64,000 nucleotides of DNA from UBA4582 sp965657335 (GCA_965657335.1 CBFHOH010000009.1:62001-126000); one strand, 5' to 3'. Counted from the stretch's first letter, positions 16,663 to 26,399 are shown. Notes: a model not told the origin generated them from the sequence alone. Numbers and translations are program-made.

Positions 16663-19338
16663 ATGGAGCACGACGAGCGCAAAACATTACTAAACAATAC
16701 TGCTTCATGCAGAAATATCCCGTGGATCTTTTCTCTATGTCGCGAACACAGCGTTGATCCAAACAACATCCTGCACAATCTTCCCTTCGAAAGATCCTAT
16801 GTTGAAGAGTCTTCTAACTTCATAGAATGGGATTATTTCGCCTTACTCCATCACAACGTCACCCGCTATCTTTCGACTAAGGAACTTGAAGAGGCTGCCA
16901 GAAAATCATGGGGCAAGAAAGATTTTCGTATATACAGAGCTGTTGGCTCCCTGCTATTTAATTTAACCGACCATGTACTAGCAACCTTTGGCCCTCACGG
17001 CTATTTCGCCAAGCTCTATCCCTGCGATTTTACGGTTATCACGCAGGACAAAGACAAAATTGAAATAGAGCTAACAATGCACGAGGGTTGCGCACCCTCG
17101 ATACCTTTTCAGGCAATTCTCACAGGTCAACTATCAGGCCTTGTTGAACAAATGGGCTACATAAGGCCTCAGATAGATTACCAACACACGCCAACCGGTG
17201 CGATTTATCGCGTCAGCCTTAGCCCTCGATTCGGCATCTATGTGTTTCTAAAAAAAATGCTGACAAGATCACAAACCGCACACGATGCCGCAATCGAGCT
17301 TTCCTTAACTCATCATCAATTGCTCGATAAAAATATCGAGGCCCAGCGACTTGGTGAGGAGGTACGACAACTAAAAACTGCGCTCAAGCATTCGTCCAGC
17401 AATTATCAATTGGTGTCCGAAGCTTCATCTGAAATAATTTGGATGGCGGAACCTGATAAGGGGCTCACGTTCATTAGTCCAGCGGCCACAGCCCTACTCG
17501 GATATCCGACGAGCGAACTGATTGAACAAAATCAAATACTGTCCGTTGCTTTCACTGAGCAGGTCAATCGATTAGTACCCAGTCAGGTTCAAGAAGAGGA
17601 TCAGCAGACTAGCAACCCACAGGGGAGCATCGAATCCTGGGGCATCTGGCACCAGCCAGTTGTCGATAAAAACAGTTTCGAAATTGCACTAGACCACAAA
17701 AACGGTCGGACGGTCTGGACAAGAACCAAATTGGATTTTGCGCCAGCCGAAAATGCTGCGGGAATCAAAATCATCGGCGTCACAAAAGATATTTCGCAAG
17801 AAAGAAACATCGAACAGAAACTCTTCGCCTCTGAAGCAAACTATAAGGAGGTGGTTAACAACGCTGAAGACGGAATTATTATTCTTAACGAGAAAAATTT
17901 GGTCTCTTTCGCGAACCCCGCGAGCGCGCGAATTTTTGGCTACTCGCATGAAGAATTGATCGGGCTGGCACTAGGAGACCTGATCCCTGAAATTCATTCT
18001 GAGACTGTCCAATTTGTTGATACGTCGATTAACGGCGTCATGAAAGACGGCAGCTCAGTAAGATTGGAAATGTCACTCGCAGAACAGCATCGGCAGGGGC
18101 ACAATCTGACAACCTGCGTCTTCCACGATGTTACGACCCAACATCGTATCAAAGCAGACCGAGAGGCACTCCAAGAACAGTTACTGGCAGCTCAAAAAAT
18201 GGAATCCATCGGCCAACTAACCGGAGGCATCGCTCATGACTTTAATAATTTACTTGTCGCTATTAATGGTTTCGCGGAGTTAAGCCAACTTAAGACAACT
18301 TCTGCGGAAGAGCGAGACGACTTTTTAGACCAAATTCGACGAGCAGGTAATCGCGCAGCGGAGATGACTCGGAAGTTGTTGTCATTCAGCCGACGACAAA
18401 TTGTCCAACTGAAGGTAGTCGATTTAAACACGCTGGTTTCAGACCTTAATCTGATGATCCATCGCCTGCTTTCAGAGAATATCGAAGTGCGCATTCACCG
18501 CTCCTTGGAGGAGATTCATGTGCTTGCTGATTCTGGCCAACTCGAACAGGTCATTATCAATCTTGCCGTTAATGCGAAAGATGCCATGTCAGATCAAGGT
18601 AAACTTGAAATATCAGTACGCAATCAAAAAGTCGATGGATCGTTCGCTCATCGTCACCCGCATGCGAGACCCGGCGATTTTGCCCTGATTACCGTCAAAG
18701 ATACGGGATTTGGGATTACCGACGAAGCAATGGAGAAAATATTTGAACCTTTTTTTACAACGAAGCCAGAGGGTGCAGGTACAGGACTTGGTCTTTCGGT
18801 CGTTTCTGACATCGTATCGCAACACGACGGATTTATTGATGTAACCAGCAGTCCGGACGAGGGAACATGTTTTAGCATCTTTTTACCCACTACCGAATCC
18901 TCGCTTGATGAGGAAAAAATAAAACCATCTGTGACGGTTGACGGTGGCACTGAGACATTGCTGCTCGTTGAGGATAATGAGCATGTCAGAGATCTTGCGA
19001 GGATTATCCTAAAAGGCGCGGGCTACTTCGTTATCGAGGCTGTCGACGGCGCTGATGCGATCAATCAATTCCGTCAAATTCACAAAAAGATTGATCTGGT
19101 GATTATTGATGTCGTGATGCCAAAAATGGGGGGGCGAGAAGTCATGTCGCACATGCGGGCGATTGATCCCCACGCCAAAATGCTCTTCACAAGCGGCTAT
19201 GCGAACCAAAGTGTTCACACAAATTTCATTTTTGAAGAAAAGCTCGAATTTCTCCAAAAACCCTACAGCACTGATTCACTGCGTAAAAAAGTCAGACAAT
19301 CTCTTACTGCAAGATCAAACGTCAGGAATGGCAGTTAA
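16663..19338 (+). CDS. Hybrid sensor histidine kinase with two PAS domains and a receiver
   Basis: Two-component hybrid kinase of 891 residues, apparently cytoplasmic because no transmembrane helix is visible. Order: an N-terminal domain of about 200 residues that I do not recognise, a short coiled coil (215-245), PAS 1 (about 246-375), PAS 2 (about 392-500), HisKA with the phospho-acceptor His near 525 in GGIAHDFNN, an HATPase domain with NLAVNAKDAM, DTGFGI and GTGLGLSVV, and a receiver (about 765-885) with the phospho-acceptor Asp near 815 in VIIDVVMPK. The HDFNN box and the fused receiver place it in the FixL/hybrid HWE-unlike class. A GTG at 16648 is in frame, but ATG 16663 has AAGAG upstream and is preferred. 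No output regulator is adjacent. Its 3' end overlaps the VOC gene tail by 24 bp. Confidence 0.92.
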   Translation: MEHDERKTLLNNTASCRNIPWIFSLCREHSVDPNNILHNLPFERSYVEESSNFIEWDYFALLHHNVTRYLSTKELEEAARKSWGKKDFRIYRAVGSLLFNLTDHVLATFGPHGYFAKLYPCDFTVITQDKDKIEIELTMHEGCAPSIPFQAILTGQLSGLVEQMGYIRPQIDYQHTPTGAIYRVSLSPRFGIYVFLKKMLTRSQTAHDAAIELSLTHHQLLDKNIEAQRLGEEVRQLKTALKHSSSNYQLVSEASSEIIWMAEPDKGLTFISPAATALLGYPTSELIEQNQILSVAFTEQVNRLVPSQVQEEDQQTSNPQGSIESWGIWHQPVVDKNSFEIALDHKNGRTVWTRTKLDFAPAENAAGIKIIGVTKDISQERNIEQKLFASEANYKEVVNNAEDGIIILNEKNLVSFANPASARIFGYSHEELIGLALGDLIPEIHSETVQFVDTSINGVMKDGSSVRLEMSLAEQHRQGHNLTTCVFHDVTTQHRIKADREALQEQLLAAQKMESIGQLTGGIAHDFNNLLVAINGFAELSQLKTTSAEERDDFLDQIRRAGNRAAEMTRKLLSFSRRQIVQLKVVDLNTLVSDLNLMIHRLLSENIEVRIHRSLEEIHVLADSGQLEQVIINLAVNAKDAMSDQGKLEISVRNQKVDGSFAHRHPHARPGDFALITVKDTGFGITDEAMEKIFEPFFTTKPEGAGTGLGLSVVSDIVSQHDGFIDVTSSPDEGTCFSIFLPTTESSLDEEKIKPSVTVDGGTETLLLVEDNEHVRDLARIILKGAGYFVIEAVDGADAINQFRQIHKKIDLVIIDVVMPKMGGREVMSHMRAIDPHAKMLFTSGYANQSVHTNFIFEEKLEFLQKPYSTDSLRKKVRQSLTARSNVRNGS

Positions 19339-19794
19339 CAAGGCTTTGGCTTTTTTCGGGTCTGGCACGATCCCTGGCGTGTCCAGACAAAATTCCACCA
19401 TGATGCCGTTCGGGTCTGCGTAGTAAACCGACTGACACCAATCGTGATCAATTTCCATAATGGGTTCAATATTTGCGTCAGCCATCTTCAGCTTAACTTC
19501 ATCGTAACGTGTCTGATCGGCTGCGAACGCTACGTGGTTAACCCAAACAGGCAGTCCCATCCCGGTTGAAATATCCGTTCGAAAGTCCTCCGGCTCTCCG
19601 ACACCATGCAAATCAAAAAATGCCAGACTGCTTCCATCACCTAAATCGAAGAAAATATGCCTCATGAAAGCTTCCGAGGACCCGCCTAATTCGGTGTGTA
19701 TTAGTGGAAAACCCATTAAATCTTCATAGAATTTTACCGTTGCCTCGATATCACGGCAGGCAAAAGCGACGTGATGAAAACCTTTGTTTCTCAT
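19315..19794 (-). CDS. VOC-family (glyoxalase/dioxygenase-like) protein
   Basis: Vicinal oxygen chelate metalloprotein of 159 residues with two beta-alpha-beta-beta-beta repeats. Likely metal ligands are His in FHHVAFACRD, Glu in a HTELGG-type strand, His in VNHVAFA and Glu in GIMVEFCLD. This fits glyoxalase-like lyases or ring-cleaving dioxygenases; substrate is unknown. An upstream ATG at 19854 is in frame, but ATG 19794 has TGGAGG seven bases before it and matches the family's start. It is convergent with the sensor kinase, overlapping it by 24 bp. Confidence 0.85.
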   Translation of the reverse strand: MRNKGFHHVAFACRDIEATVKFYEDLMGFPLIHTELGGSSEAFMRHIFFDLGDGSSLAFFDLHGVGEPEDFRTDISTGMGLPVWVNHVAFAADQTRYDEVKLKMADANIEPIMEIDHDWCQSVYYADPNGIMVEFCLDTPGIVPDPKKAKALLTAIPDV

Positions 19795-20026
19795 GTTCGA
19801 TCCTCCATATGTCTCCCTACATGCTACCCAAGCAAAGACAGGGTTGCTAGCCACTCGACATCAAGACTTTCAATGTTGACTTTTCAGCACCTGGTCGACC
19901 ATCAAGTGAGCAACCAAACGTGCTATCTCTACATACTTCCAATAAAACTTTCGTATATTTACATGCTTCCGGGATGATCCGAGCAGGGTAAACAGCTAGA
20001 CTGTCGTTTTTTTTGAAACTACGCCG

Positions 20027-21754
20027 ATGAATATTAGAAAACATCTCGACGCCGCAATCGAGCAAGCTTTGGCCAATCAGGGCGCTTCCGGCTGTCCTGC
20101 AATTACAAAACAGGCTCAGCGGGTTGAATTTGGGCAGTATCAGGCCAACGGTGTGATGGGTGCGGCAAAAAAACTGAAGGTGAAACCTCACGATCTTGCC
20201 CGTCAGGTGGTTGAAAATCTCGATCTAGAGTGTCTGCAACGTGTCGAAATTGCAGGACCTGGTTTTATCAACTTGCACCTTGAACCCGAGTTCATTGCTG
20301 AACAACTTCGCAACATGCGGCTGAGTGATCGACTTGACGTTGAACGCGCGGAAAATAAAATCGTTGTAATCGATTACTCCGCGCCCAATCTTGCCAAAGA
20401 AATGCATATCGGCCATCTCAGGAGCACTTCAATCGGCGATGCCGCCGCAAGATTACTTGAATTCCTCGGTCATACAGTCATCCGCGCTAATCATGTGGGG
20501 GACTGGGGTGCTCAATTTGGCAGCCTGCTTGCTTATATGGATCAGCTTGCGGCACAAGGCGAGGAATTGAGCACAGCACTTGCTGACCTTGAAAAATTCT
20601 ACATGGCGGCCAGCGCGCTATTTCGAAATGACGAGACTTTTGCGAAGAACGCACGCGACTATGTTGTAAGGCTTCAGAGCGGAGATCCTCATTGCCTTGC
20701 TCTCTGGGAGCAATTTATCGAGGAATCAATTACACATTGCCAAGCAGTTTATGAACGTCTGAATATCACTTTAACTCGTCAAGACATCAAAGCAGAAAGT
20801 TCCTATAACGAAGACCTGCCCAAGGTGGTGAACGAGCTTACCGAAATGGGCCTGCTAGTAGAGTCTGATGGTGCAAAGTGCGTATTTCTTGAGGAGTTCA
20901 CCGGCAAAGACGGTAACCTACTACCTGCGCTTGTCCAGAAATCTGATGGCGGCTACCCTTACTTGGCGAGCGACTTGGCTGCAGTGAGATACCGAACACG
21001 AGAAGTCAACGCAGACCAAGCTTTGTATTTCGTCGATGCCCGACAGAAATTACATTTGTCTCAACTATTTGCGGTTTCAAAAGAGGCTGGTTATCTGGGG
21101 GCTGGAAACGACTTCAAACATTGTCCTTTCGGCGTGATTCTGAAAAAAGATGGGAAACCGTTTAAGACTCGAGATGGCGCCGATGTCAAACTGCGCGACG
21201 TGATTGAAGAGGCCGTTACTCGCGCACGCGATCTGGTCAATGCAAAGAACCCTGAACTCGATGATGCGACACGAGGACGAGTAGCCGAGGTCGTGGGGGT
21301 AGGCGCGATTAAATACGCTGAGCTATCAAAAAATAGAACAACTGACTATATTTTTGATTGGGATACCATGCTGTCTTTTGAGGGCAATACTGCGCCTTAC
21401 TTGCAATATGCATACACGCGCATTCGCAGCATATTTCGCAGAGCGGATATTCAAACTGAGGCATTGAACAACGGCCAACTAGTCCTTACTGAACCACTCG
21501 AACTTGAACTAGGCGTTAAGTTGATGCAACTTTCGGAAACGCTTGAGGCCGCAGCAGAAGACTTTCAGGCCAATATTCTCTGCAACTACTTGTTTGAACT
21601 GGCTGGCACTTTTATGAGTTTCTATGAGGCCTGCCCAATCCTCAAGGCAGAGGAAAACGTTCGGAATAGTCGATTGTTGATAGCGGACCTCACCGCTAAC
21701 ACGCTGAAGAAAGGGCTCGAGCTATTGGGCATTGAGGTCGTCGAGCAAATGTAG
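20027..21754 (+). CDS. argS: Arginyl-tRNA synthetase
   Basis: Class Ia synthetase charging tRNA-Arg. The 575 residues include the N-terminal Add-1 domain that contacts the tRNA D-loop (1-110), the ATP motif HIGH at 127-130 (EMHIGHLRSTSIGD), the SNHVGDWGAQ-like NHVGDWGAQFG element, and the anticodon-binding helical domain with YAYTRIRSI. The KMSKS position is the divergent FKTRDG, normal for ArgRS. It is a single-gene unit; upstream 19795-20026 has no strong ribosome site (T-run then AAACTACGCCG before ATG). Confidence 0.97.
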   Translation: MNIRKHLDAAIEQALANQGASGCPAITKQAQRVEFGQYQANGVMGAAKKLKVKPHDLARQVVENLDLECLQRVEIAGPGFINLHLEPEFIAEQLRNMRLSDRLDVERAENKIVVIDYSAPNLAKEMHIGHLRSTSIGDAAARLLEFLGHTVIRANHVGDWGAQFGSLLAYMDQLAAQGEELSTALADLEKFYMAASALFRNDETFAKNARDYVVRLQSGDPHCLALWEQFIEESITHCQAVYERLNITLTRQDIKAESSYNEDLPKVVNELTEMGLLVESDGAKCVFLEEFTGKDGNLLPALVQKSDGGYPYLASDLAAVRYRTREVNADQALYFVDARQKLHLSQLFAVSKEAGYLGAGNDFKHCPFGVILKKDGKPFKTRDGADVKLRDVIEEAVTRARDLVNAKNPELDDATRGRVAEVVGVGAIKYAELSKNRTTDYIFDWDTMLSFEGNTAPYLQYAYTRIRSIFRRADIQTEALNNGQLVLTEPLELELGVKLMQLSETLEAAAEDFQANILCNYLFELAGTFMSFYEACPILKAEENVRNSRLLIADLTANTLKKGLELLGIEVVEQM

Positions 21755-21882
21755 TCTTTTCACGTCCACCTAGTGCAAACGAAACCTATGACAGTAGCAC
21801 TGAAGTGTCGCGAACGTGATTGAGCACTTTACTTTTAAAAACAAGAAGCAACTATTACATTCATCTCAATCGGGATTAACCG

Positions 21883-22425
21883 ATGCCCAACATCGACGAG
21901 AAGCCAGTGGATAAACTCACTAAAACACCCGGTATGCCGACGGTAACTATCATCGCGGCTCGCGCCCAGAACCATGTTATCGGTCGAGGCGATGAGATTC
22001 CTTGGCGCGTAAAAGGCGAACAAAAACTATTCAAAGAACTGACAATGGGTGGCTGCATGATTATGGGCCGAAAAACCTTTGAATCAATCGGCCGCCCTCT
22101 GCCCGGGCGCGACACGATAATCGTGTCACGAAACGCTGCATTTCGCCACGAAGGCTGCGAATGCGTCACTGATATTCCTGCTGCGCTGAAACTTGCAAAC
22201 GCCAAAGGAGTTCCCGTGCACATTGTCGGGGGTGGCGAGATATATAGACAAGCGCTTGAACTCGACATCGCTGACGTACTGCATATCACCACTATCGAGA
22301 CAGAAGTCGAGGGCGACGTCTATTTTCCGCAAATTCCCACGGCGATTTTCTCTGTGGTAGAAGAGCAAAAGTATCAATCTAATATCGATTACTTGTACCA
22401 GCGCTACGAGCGAACCGCCAAGTAA
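21883..22425 (+). CDS. folA: Dihydrofolate reductase
   Basis: Reduces dihydrofolate to tetrahydrofolate with NADPH, the target of trimethoprim. The 180 residues show the family motifs IPWRVKGEQKLFKELTMG, MGRKTFESIGRPLPGR and IVGGGEIYRQAL. The substrate-proton-donor position, Asp27 in E. coli, is Glu here (KGEQKLF), as in eukaryotic and some bacterial enzymes. A 16-residue N-terminal extension precedes the core; an internal ATG (PTVTII context, MPTVTII) is an alternative start. It belongs functionally with the folate enzymes at 43175-44673 and PurN at 48891. Confidence 0.95.
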   Translation: MPNIDEKPVDKLTKTPGMPTVTIIAARAQNHVIGRGDEIPWRVKGEQKLFKELTMGGCMIMGRKTFESIGRPLPGRDTIIVSRNAAFRHEGCECVTDIPAALKLANAKGVPVHIVGGGEIYRQALELDIADVLHITTIETEVEGDVYFPQIPTAIFSVVEEQKYQSNIDYLYQRYERTAK

Positions 22426-22599
22426 AAGCCCGTCAAGTTGACCACCGCTCTGGGTACCTGCCTGTGTCAAATCCCAGTGGATTTTGCCCGAACAAACATA
22501 CCCAGATCTTTTTGCAGCTAGATTCTTCTAAGTTTCAAATGATTCAAAGACACCTATCGGAAATACATCTGGTAACATCGCTCGTCAGGCGGAAAAACA

Positions 22600-22659
22600 A
22601 TGCGCTGGGATAAGACTGCGGAAAAAATGAGAAGGATGGGGTTAAATCAGAAATCATGA
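22600..22659 (+). CDS. Possible 19-residue upstream ORF coupled to the Sel1-SPOR gene
   Basis: ATG at 22600 lies seven bases after AGGCGG, encodes a basic peptide starting MRWDKTAEKMRRMG, and stops in an ATGA overlap with the next start at 22656. The downstream gene has no close Shine-Dalgarno of its own, so re-initiation after this ORF is plausible. The evidence is start signal and overlap only. Confidence 0.3.
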   Translation: MRWDKTAEKMRRMGLNQKS

Positions 22660-23477
22660 CTAATCGTGTCAATTTGTTGTTGTTGGTTTTTCTTCAAGTT
22701 TGGCCGTCATTTGCACTCGCTGATTCGGAATTCGAGCAAGCTGCCGAGGCCTATAGCAAGAACAACTATGCCGTCGCTTTTCCTGCTTTTACTAGACTCG
22801 CTGAGCAAGGTGACGCAAGGGCACAAACCATTTTGGCGCTAATGTACAAATACGGAGAGGGCACAACGGAAGACCCTTCGCAGGCGTTTCAATGGTACCA
22901 GCGCGCTGCAAAACTCAATTATCCTCCTGCGCAGTTTAATTTAGGACTGATGCATCACGAGGGACTGGGGACGGCAATTAACCATGAGCTTGCCATCCAA
23001 TGGTATATCAAAGCTGCTTCTGGTGGGTTCAAGAGAGCTAACGAAAAACTTGAGGAATTAAACACATCCAGCGTGTCAAACACGGCAGTCGCAGAACCAC
23101 TGATACCGGCGCCCGAAAAATGGAATTTTCGCCTTCCCAACTCACAAAGGCGCATGACACAGGCAGAAACTGAACATCGCAGTTCGGCCGTGCAAAACAG
23201 AACTTCCTCACGTGCCGCTGCTTATCATGTACAACTCGGCGCCATGAGTTCAATCAAGGCGGCAGAAGCACTGTGGGATCAGATTGTCTTTCTGTCACCG
23301 GGGCTTTTTGCTCAGCAGAAAATGCTCATCAGACCGTCCAACAATACACCAAATTCAATTTACCTACTGCAAACAGGCCCTTTCGCAAGCTTGTCAGAAG
23401 CCACCAGCTTCTGTCGAAACATAACTCAACACGGGATCAGAACAGGATGTTTACCCCTGTCATCAACAAATGAGTAA
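22656..23477 (+). CDS. Periplasmic Sel1-repeat protein with C-terminal SPOR domain
   Basis: A 273-residue exported protein. A signal peptide (LLLLVFLQVWPSFALA, cleavage after about residue 22) is followed by Sel1-like repeats (about 35-130: ARAQTILALMYKYGEG, YPPAQFNLGLMHHEGLG), a Ser/Arg-rich linker, and a SPOR domain (about 190-265: YHVQLGAMSSIKAAEALWDQ). SPOR domains bind denuded septal glycan; Sel1 repeats mediate protein contacts, so a septum- or wall-linked role is expected. The downstream neighbour is an M15 peptidase, which fits a wall theme. Confidence 0.85.
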   Translation: MTNRVNLLLLVFLQVWPSFALADSEFEQAAEAYSKNNYAVAFPAFTRLAEQGDARAQTILALMYKYGEGTTEDPSQAFQWYQRAAKLNYPPAQFNLGLMHHEGLGTAINHELAIQWYIKAASGGFKRANEKLEELNTSSVSNTAVAEPLIPAPEKWNFRLPNSQRRMTQAETEHRSSAVQNRTSSRAAAYHVQLGAMSSIKAAEALWDQIVFLSPGLFAQQKMLIRPSNNTPNSIYLLQTGPFASLSEATSFCRNITQHGIRTGCLPLSSTNE

Positions 23478-23480
23478 GCT

Positions 23481-23519
23481 CAACCGCAAGTGCTGGCGGT
23501 TGGTCATTTGTTGTTTTTT
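23481..23519 (+). terminator. Possible weak terminator after the Sel1-SPOR gene
   Basis: CAACCGC (23481-23487) pairs with GCGGTTG (23496-23502), a seven-pair stem with an eight-base loop, and a T-rich run begins eight bases later. The gap between stem and T-run makes it weaker than a classic terminator. Confidence 0.35.
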
Positions 23520-23561
23520 CTCTTCGTTTTTTTTGGGATGATTTCTTGAGATAATGACACC

Positions 23562-24095
23562 ATGACGTCAGAAGATTACAAAAATAATCTACTCAACCGG
23601 TTGATACCTTTAGGTTTCACATCAGCGTTTTTGGAAACCTGCAAAATGCCGCTACAGATTGAAACCGAAAAGTTGGTATCGGCGGGCCAAGATATATTCG
23701 CGCGCGATCAACGCATGCAACCCGGTGCTCTGGCTGCCTGGCAACAAATGAAAAATGATGCAGCGATTGAGAACATTGAACTGCAACTTGTTTCTGCTTT
23801 CAGATCTGTTGAATATCAATGCGCACTCATTCAGCGGAAACTTGATCAGGGCATCAACCTGGCTGAGATTCTCATGGTAAATGCAGCACCCGGCTTTAGT
23901 GAACATCATACCGGCAGAGCCATCGATCTGACGACGCCGGGCGAAAAGCCTCTAGAAGAAACCTTCGAAAAAACCAATGCATTCGGATGGCTAGAAAATA
24001 ACGCCGGCGATTACGGTTTTACACTGTCGTATCCTCGGGACAACCCTTGGGGTATTGCATACGAGCCATGGCACTGGGCATGGACAACTAGCTAG
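23562..24095 (+). CDS. D-alanyl-D-alanine carboxypeptidase family protein (M15B, VanY-like)
   Basis: Zinc peptidase family acting on the D-Ala-D-Ala end of peptidoglycan stems. In 177 residues the metal site is visible as SEHHTGRAIDL (His and Asp ligands) and YEPWHWAW (catalytic Glu and third His ligand). A substrate-binding Ser-Ala-Phe-Arg-Ser (SAFRSVEYQ) motif precedes it. There is no signal peptide, unlike many VanY proteins, so it may act on cytoplasmic recycled muropeptides (as LdcA-like enzymes do) or be exported otherwise. It is convergent with fpr, overlapping by 4 bp. Confidence 0.85.
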   Translation: MTSEDYKNNLLNRLIPLGFTSAFLETCKMPLQIETEKLVSAGQDIFARDQRMQPGALAAWQQMKNDAAIENIELQLVSAFRSVEYQCALIQRKLDQGINLAEILMVNAAPGFSEHHTGRAIDLTTPGEKPLEETFEKTNAFGWLENNAGDYGFTLSYPRDNPWGIAYEPWHWAWTTS

Positions 24096-24928
24096 CGCGA
24101 ATACTTGCTCATCTTTTCCGCAATCAACCTTCGCTGCTCGTCTGTTAACGCTTTGCGGGGCGGTTGAACAACAGGATCTTTTGCGAACACATACTTTTCT
24201 CTGATCACCTGACGCGCCGTCAATCCAACGCGTTTTAGCAGATCAAAACATTCATCCACCATTGCTGGATTACCACATAACATCACAAGGTCTTGGTCAG
24301 CATCAGGTACAAGCTGCTCAAGTTGCCGCTGCACATACCCGGCATGACTATAACTAGCTATAGAGGGCTCAGAAACCTTTACATCGCGGCTCAAACTCAC
24401 TCGAAAATCAACAAATGCTGCGTATTTTTGCTGATATTTTACCAAATAGTCAGCGTAAAGAATTTCACTCTCGTCGCGTACTCCAAACAAAAAAGTTAAT
24501 CGCAACTTCCCTGCAGCTAAGGGCATTTCAAGCTGACGTAATATTGGCAGATAAGGAGCTATACCTACGCTTGTTGCGACGAGAATAATCCGAGGAGGCA
24601 ATGTTTGCGGAATCACTAGGCGGCCGTATGGCCCCGTTACTTTCGCCACTTCGCCTGGCGTAGCTGAAAATAGCACATTGGTAGCCCTGCCTTTTTCAAC
24701 CCTCGAAACGACAAGATCCAACACTGAAGTGCTGATCTCGCCGTTATTTACGGCATCATCAACATTACACAAACTGTAACTACGCTCGAAGCTGCCTAAG
24801 CTGTCATTAAAGGTGAAGCGAAAAAACTGGCCCGGGCGAAATTTTATACGTTCACCATTCACCGGAGCGAACCTTAGAGCGATCGTCGAGGCACTTAAAT
24901 GATCGACTTGTTCCAATTTAACTTCCAC
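24092..24928 (-). CDS. fpr: Ferredoxin/flavodoxin--NADP+ reductase
   Basis: FAD enzyme exchanging electrons between NADPH and ferredoxin or flavodoxin. The 278 residues contain the FAD motif RSYSLCN (about 60), the phosphate-binding stretch GPYGRLVIP, the NADP motif VATSVGIAPYLPILRQL and MLCGNPAMVDE. It starts directly with the barrel domain and carries no fused ferredoxin. The C-terminal extension beyond the usual aromatic end is longer than in E. coli Fpr. Functions in oxidative stress or Fe-S assembly are typical. Stands alone on its strand. Confidence 0.85.
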   Translation of the reverse strand: MEVKLEQVDHLSASTIALRFAPVNGERIKFRPGQFFRFTFNDSLGSFERSYSLCNVDDAVNNGEISTSVLDLVVSRVEKGRATNVLFSATPGEVAKVTGPYGRLVIPQTLPPRIILVATSVGIAPYLPILRQLEMPLAAGKLRLTFLFGVRDESEILYADYLVKYQQKYAAFVDFRVSLSRDVKVSEPSIASYSHAGYVQRQLEQLVPDADQDLVMLCGNPAMVDECFDLLKRVGLTARQVIREKYVFAKDPVVQPPRKALTDEQRRLIAEKMSKYSR

Positions 24929-25204
24929 TTTTCAACCCTTTTACAATGACCAATGCCCGCGTTTCTCGCTCTATTTTAAGCTAGAACATCTCTTAGCAAC
25001 ATTATAATACCTGATAGATAATTCGGGTGAGCGTTAGATTGGCATTCTGATCGTGCTCGCAAAAAGACTGGTCTGACCATCTTCAAGAAATAACCTGCAG
25101 GTTGAAGAACAACACAATTTAACTCACACTGTTTATCAATATTTTCACAATTTACGTCGATAATACCGCCGGATCACCGGAATCTTACCCGACGCCGATA
25201 ATCT

Positions 25205-26392
25205 ATGAACATAAATGGCTCTGTGGCACCAGGTTTCGAGAAGGTGAAGGAAACTTTCGCATCCTTTTGGCTTGACTCCGAAATAGGTGCAAGCGTTTGT
25301 GCCTATCATCAAGGCAAAAAAGTGGTTGACCTGTGGGCCGGTTACAAAGATGTGGCACGAGAAGACCCTTGGCGAGCTGATACGCTCGTTAATATCTATT
25401 CTACAACCAAAGGACTGGCAGCACTCGCCGTTGCGATGCTGTACGACGAAGGTTTAGTTGATTACAACGCACCCGTTGCTCAGTACTGGCCCGAGTTTGG
25501 TGCAGCTGGAAAATCAAAGGTCACTGTCGCAGAGATGCTTGCCCATAAGGCTGGGGTTTCTGCTGTAGATCAAACACTTGTCATTGAGGACTTATATGAT
25601 TGGCAGAAAATGACGAACCTGCTTGCGGCACAGTCACCGCTTTGGCCGCCGGGTGAAGCCTCGGGTTATCACGCAGTGACCTGGGGTTTCCTTTCAGGAG
25701 AGCTCATTAAAAGAATCACAGGGGAGTCGCTGGGCGCCTATTTCAGACGCAAAATTGGCGAACCGTTGGACGTAGATTGCTACATAGGCCTACCTGATGC
25801 GGAACATGCAAGATGCGCAACATTGAATGGACCTAACCGCGCTCGCAAAAGACCTAATTCAAAGTCTGCTTTCAAAGAGAAGAAATCACCCGCAACGCGT
25901 CCGCCGCAAGACCAAAGCAGTACCGCTTTGTATAAACAATCGATGCTAAACCCAGTCATCGCGCCTTTTCGCGATGCCTGCAGCCCTCAATGGCGGCGAG
26001 CAGAAATTGCTGCTTCAAACGGCCACGCGTCTGCTCGAGGGCTGGCAAAAATTTATGCGGCGCTTGCTATGCAAGGTGAACTTTCAGGCACGAGGCTTTT
26101 GTCTTCGGAGGCGATTGACGCTGCGACCTCGTCGGAAGTGGAAACTTCACAAGATCTTGTTATGGGTAGCGTGATAAGAAGATCACGCGGGTTTATCCTG
26201 AACACCGATGGCAATTACGGACCGAGTGGTGAGGCTTTTGGACACAACGGCACGGGAGGGTCGACTGCGTTTGCCGACAGAAAAAATGGCGTAAGTTTCG
26301 CCTATGTGATGAATCAAATGGTCTCGGACCCGTTTAACGAGCCCAGAGCAAACCGTTTGACTGACGCCTTGTTTCAATGCATCGAGCAGTAA
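25205..26392 (+). CDS. Serine hydrolase, class C beta-lactamase/EstB-like
   Basis: Penicillin-binding-fold hydrolase of 395 residues. The nucleophile motif S-x-x-K is STTK at 66-69 (NIYSTTKGLAAL). The Tyr of the second motif is in SGYHAVTWGF, and the third motif lies in FGHNGTGGSTAF (HNG in place of KTG), as in EstB-type esterases rather than true beta-lactamases. No signal peptide is seen, supporting a cytoplasmic esterase. Upstream, 24929-25204 contains no gene. Convergent with the first MscS gene, 7 bp apart. Substrate unknown. Confidence 0.85.
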   Translation: MNINGSVAPGFEKVKETFASFWLDSEIGASVCAYHQGKKVVDLWAGYKDVAREDPWRADTLVNIYSTTKGLAALAVAMLYDEGLVDYNAPVAQYWPEFGAAGKSKVTVAEMLAHKAGVSAVDQTLVIEDLYDWQKMTNLLAAQSPLWPPGEASGYHAVTWGFLSGELIKRITGESLGAYFRRKIGEPLDVDCYIGLPDAEHARCATLNGPNRARKRPNSKSAFKEKKSPATRPPQDQSSTALYKQSMLNPVIAPFRDACSPQWRRAEIAASNGHASARGLAKIYAALAMQGELSGTRLLSSEAIDAATSSEVETSQDLVMGSVIRRSRGFILNTDGNYGPSGEAFGHNGTGGSTAFADRKNGVSFAYVMNQMVSDPFNEPRANRLTDALFQCIEQ

Positions 26393-26399
26393 ATGTGTG

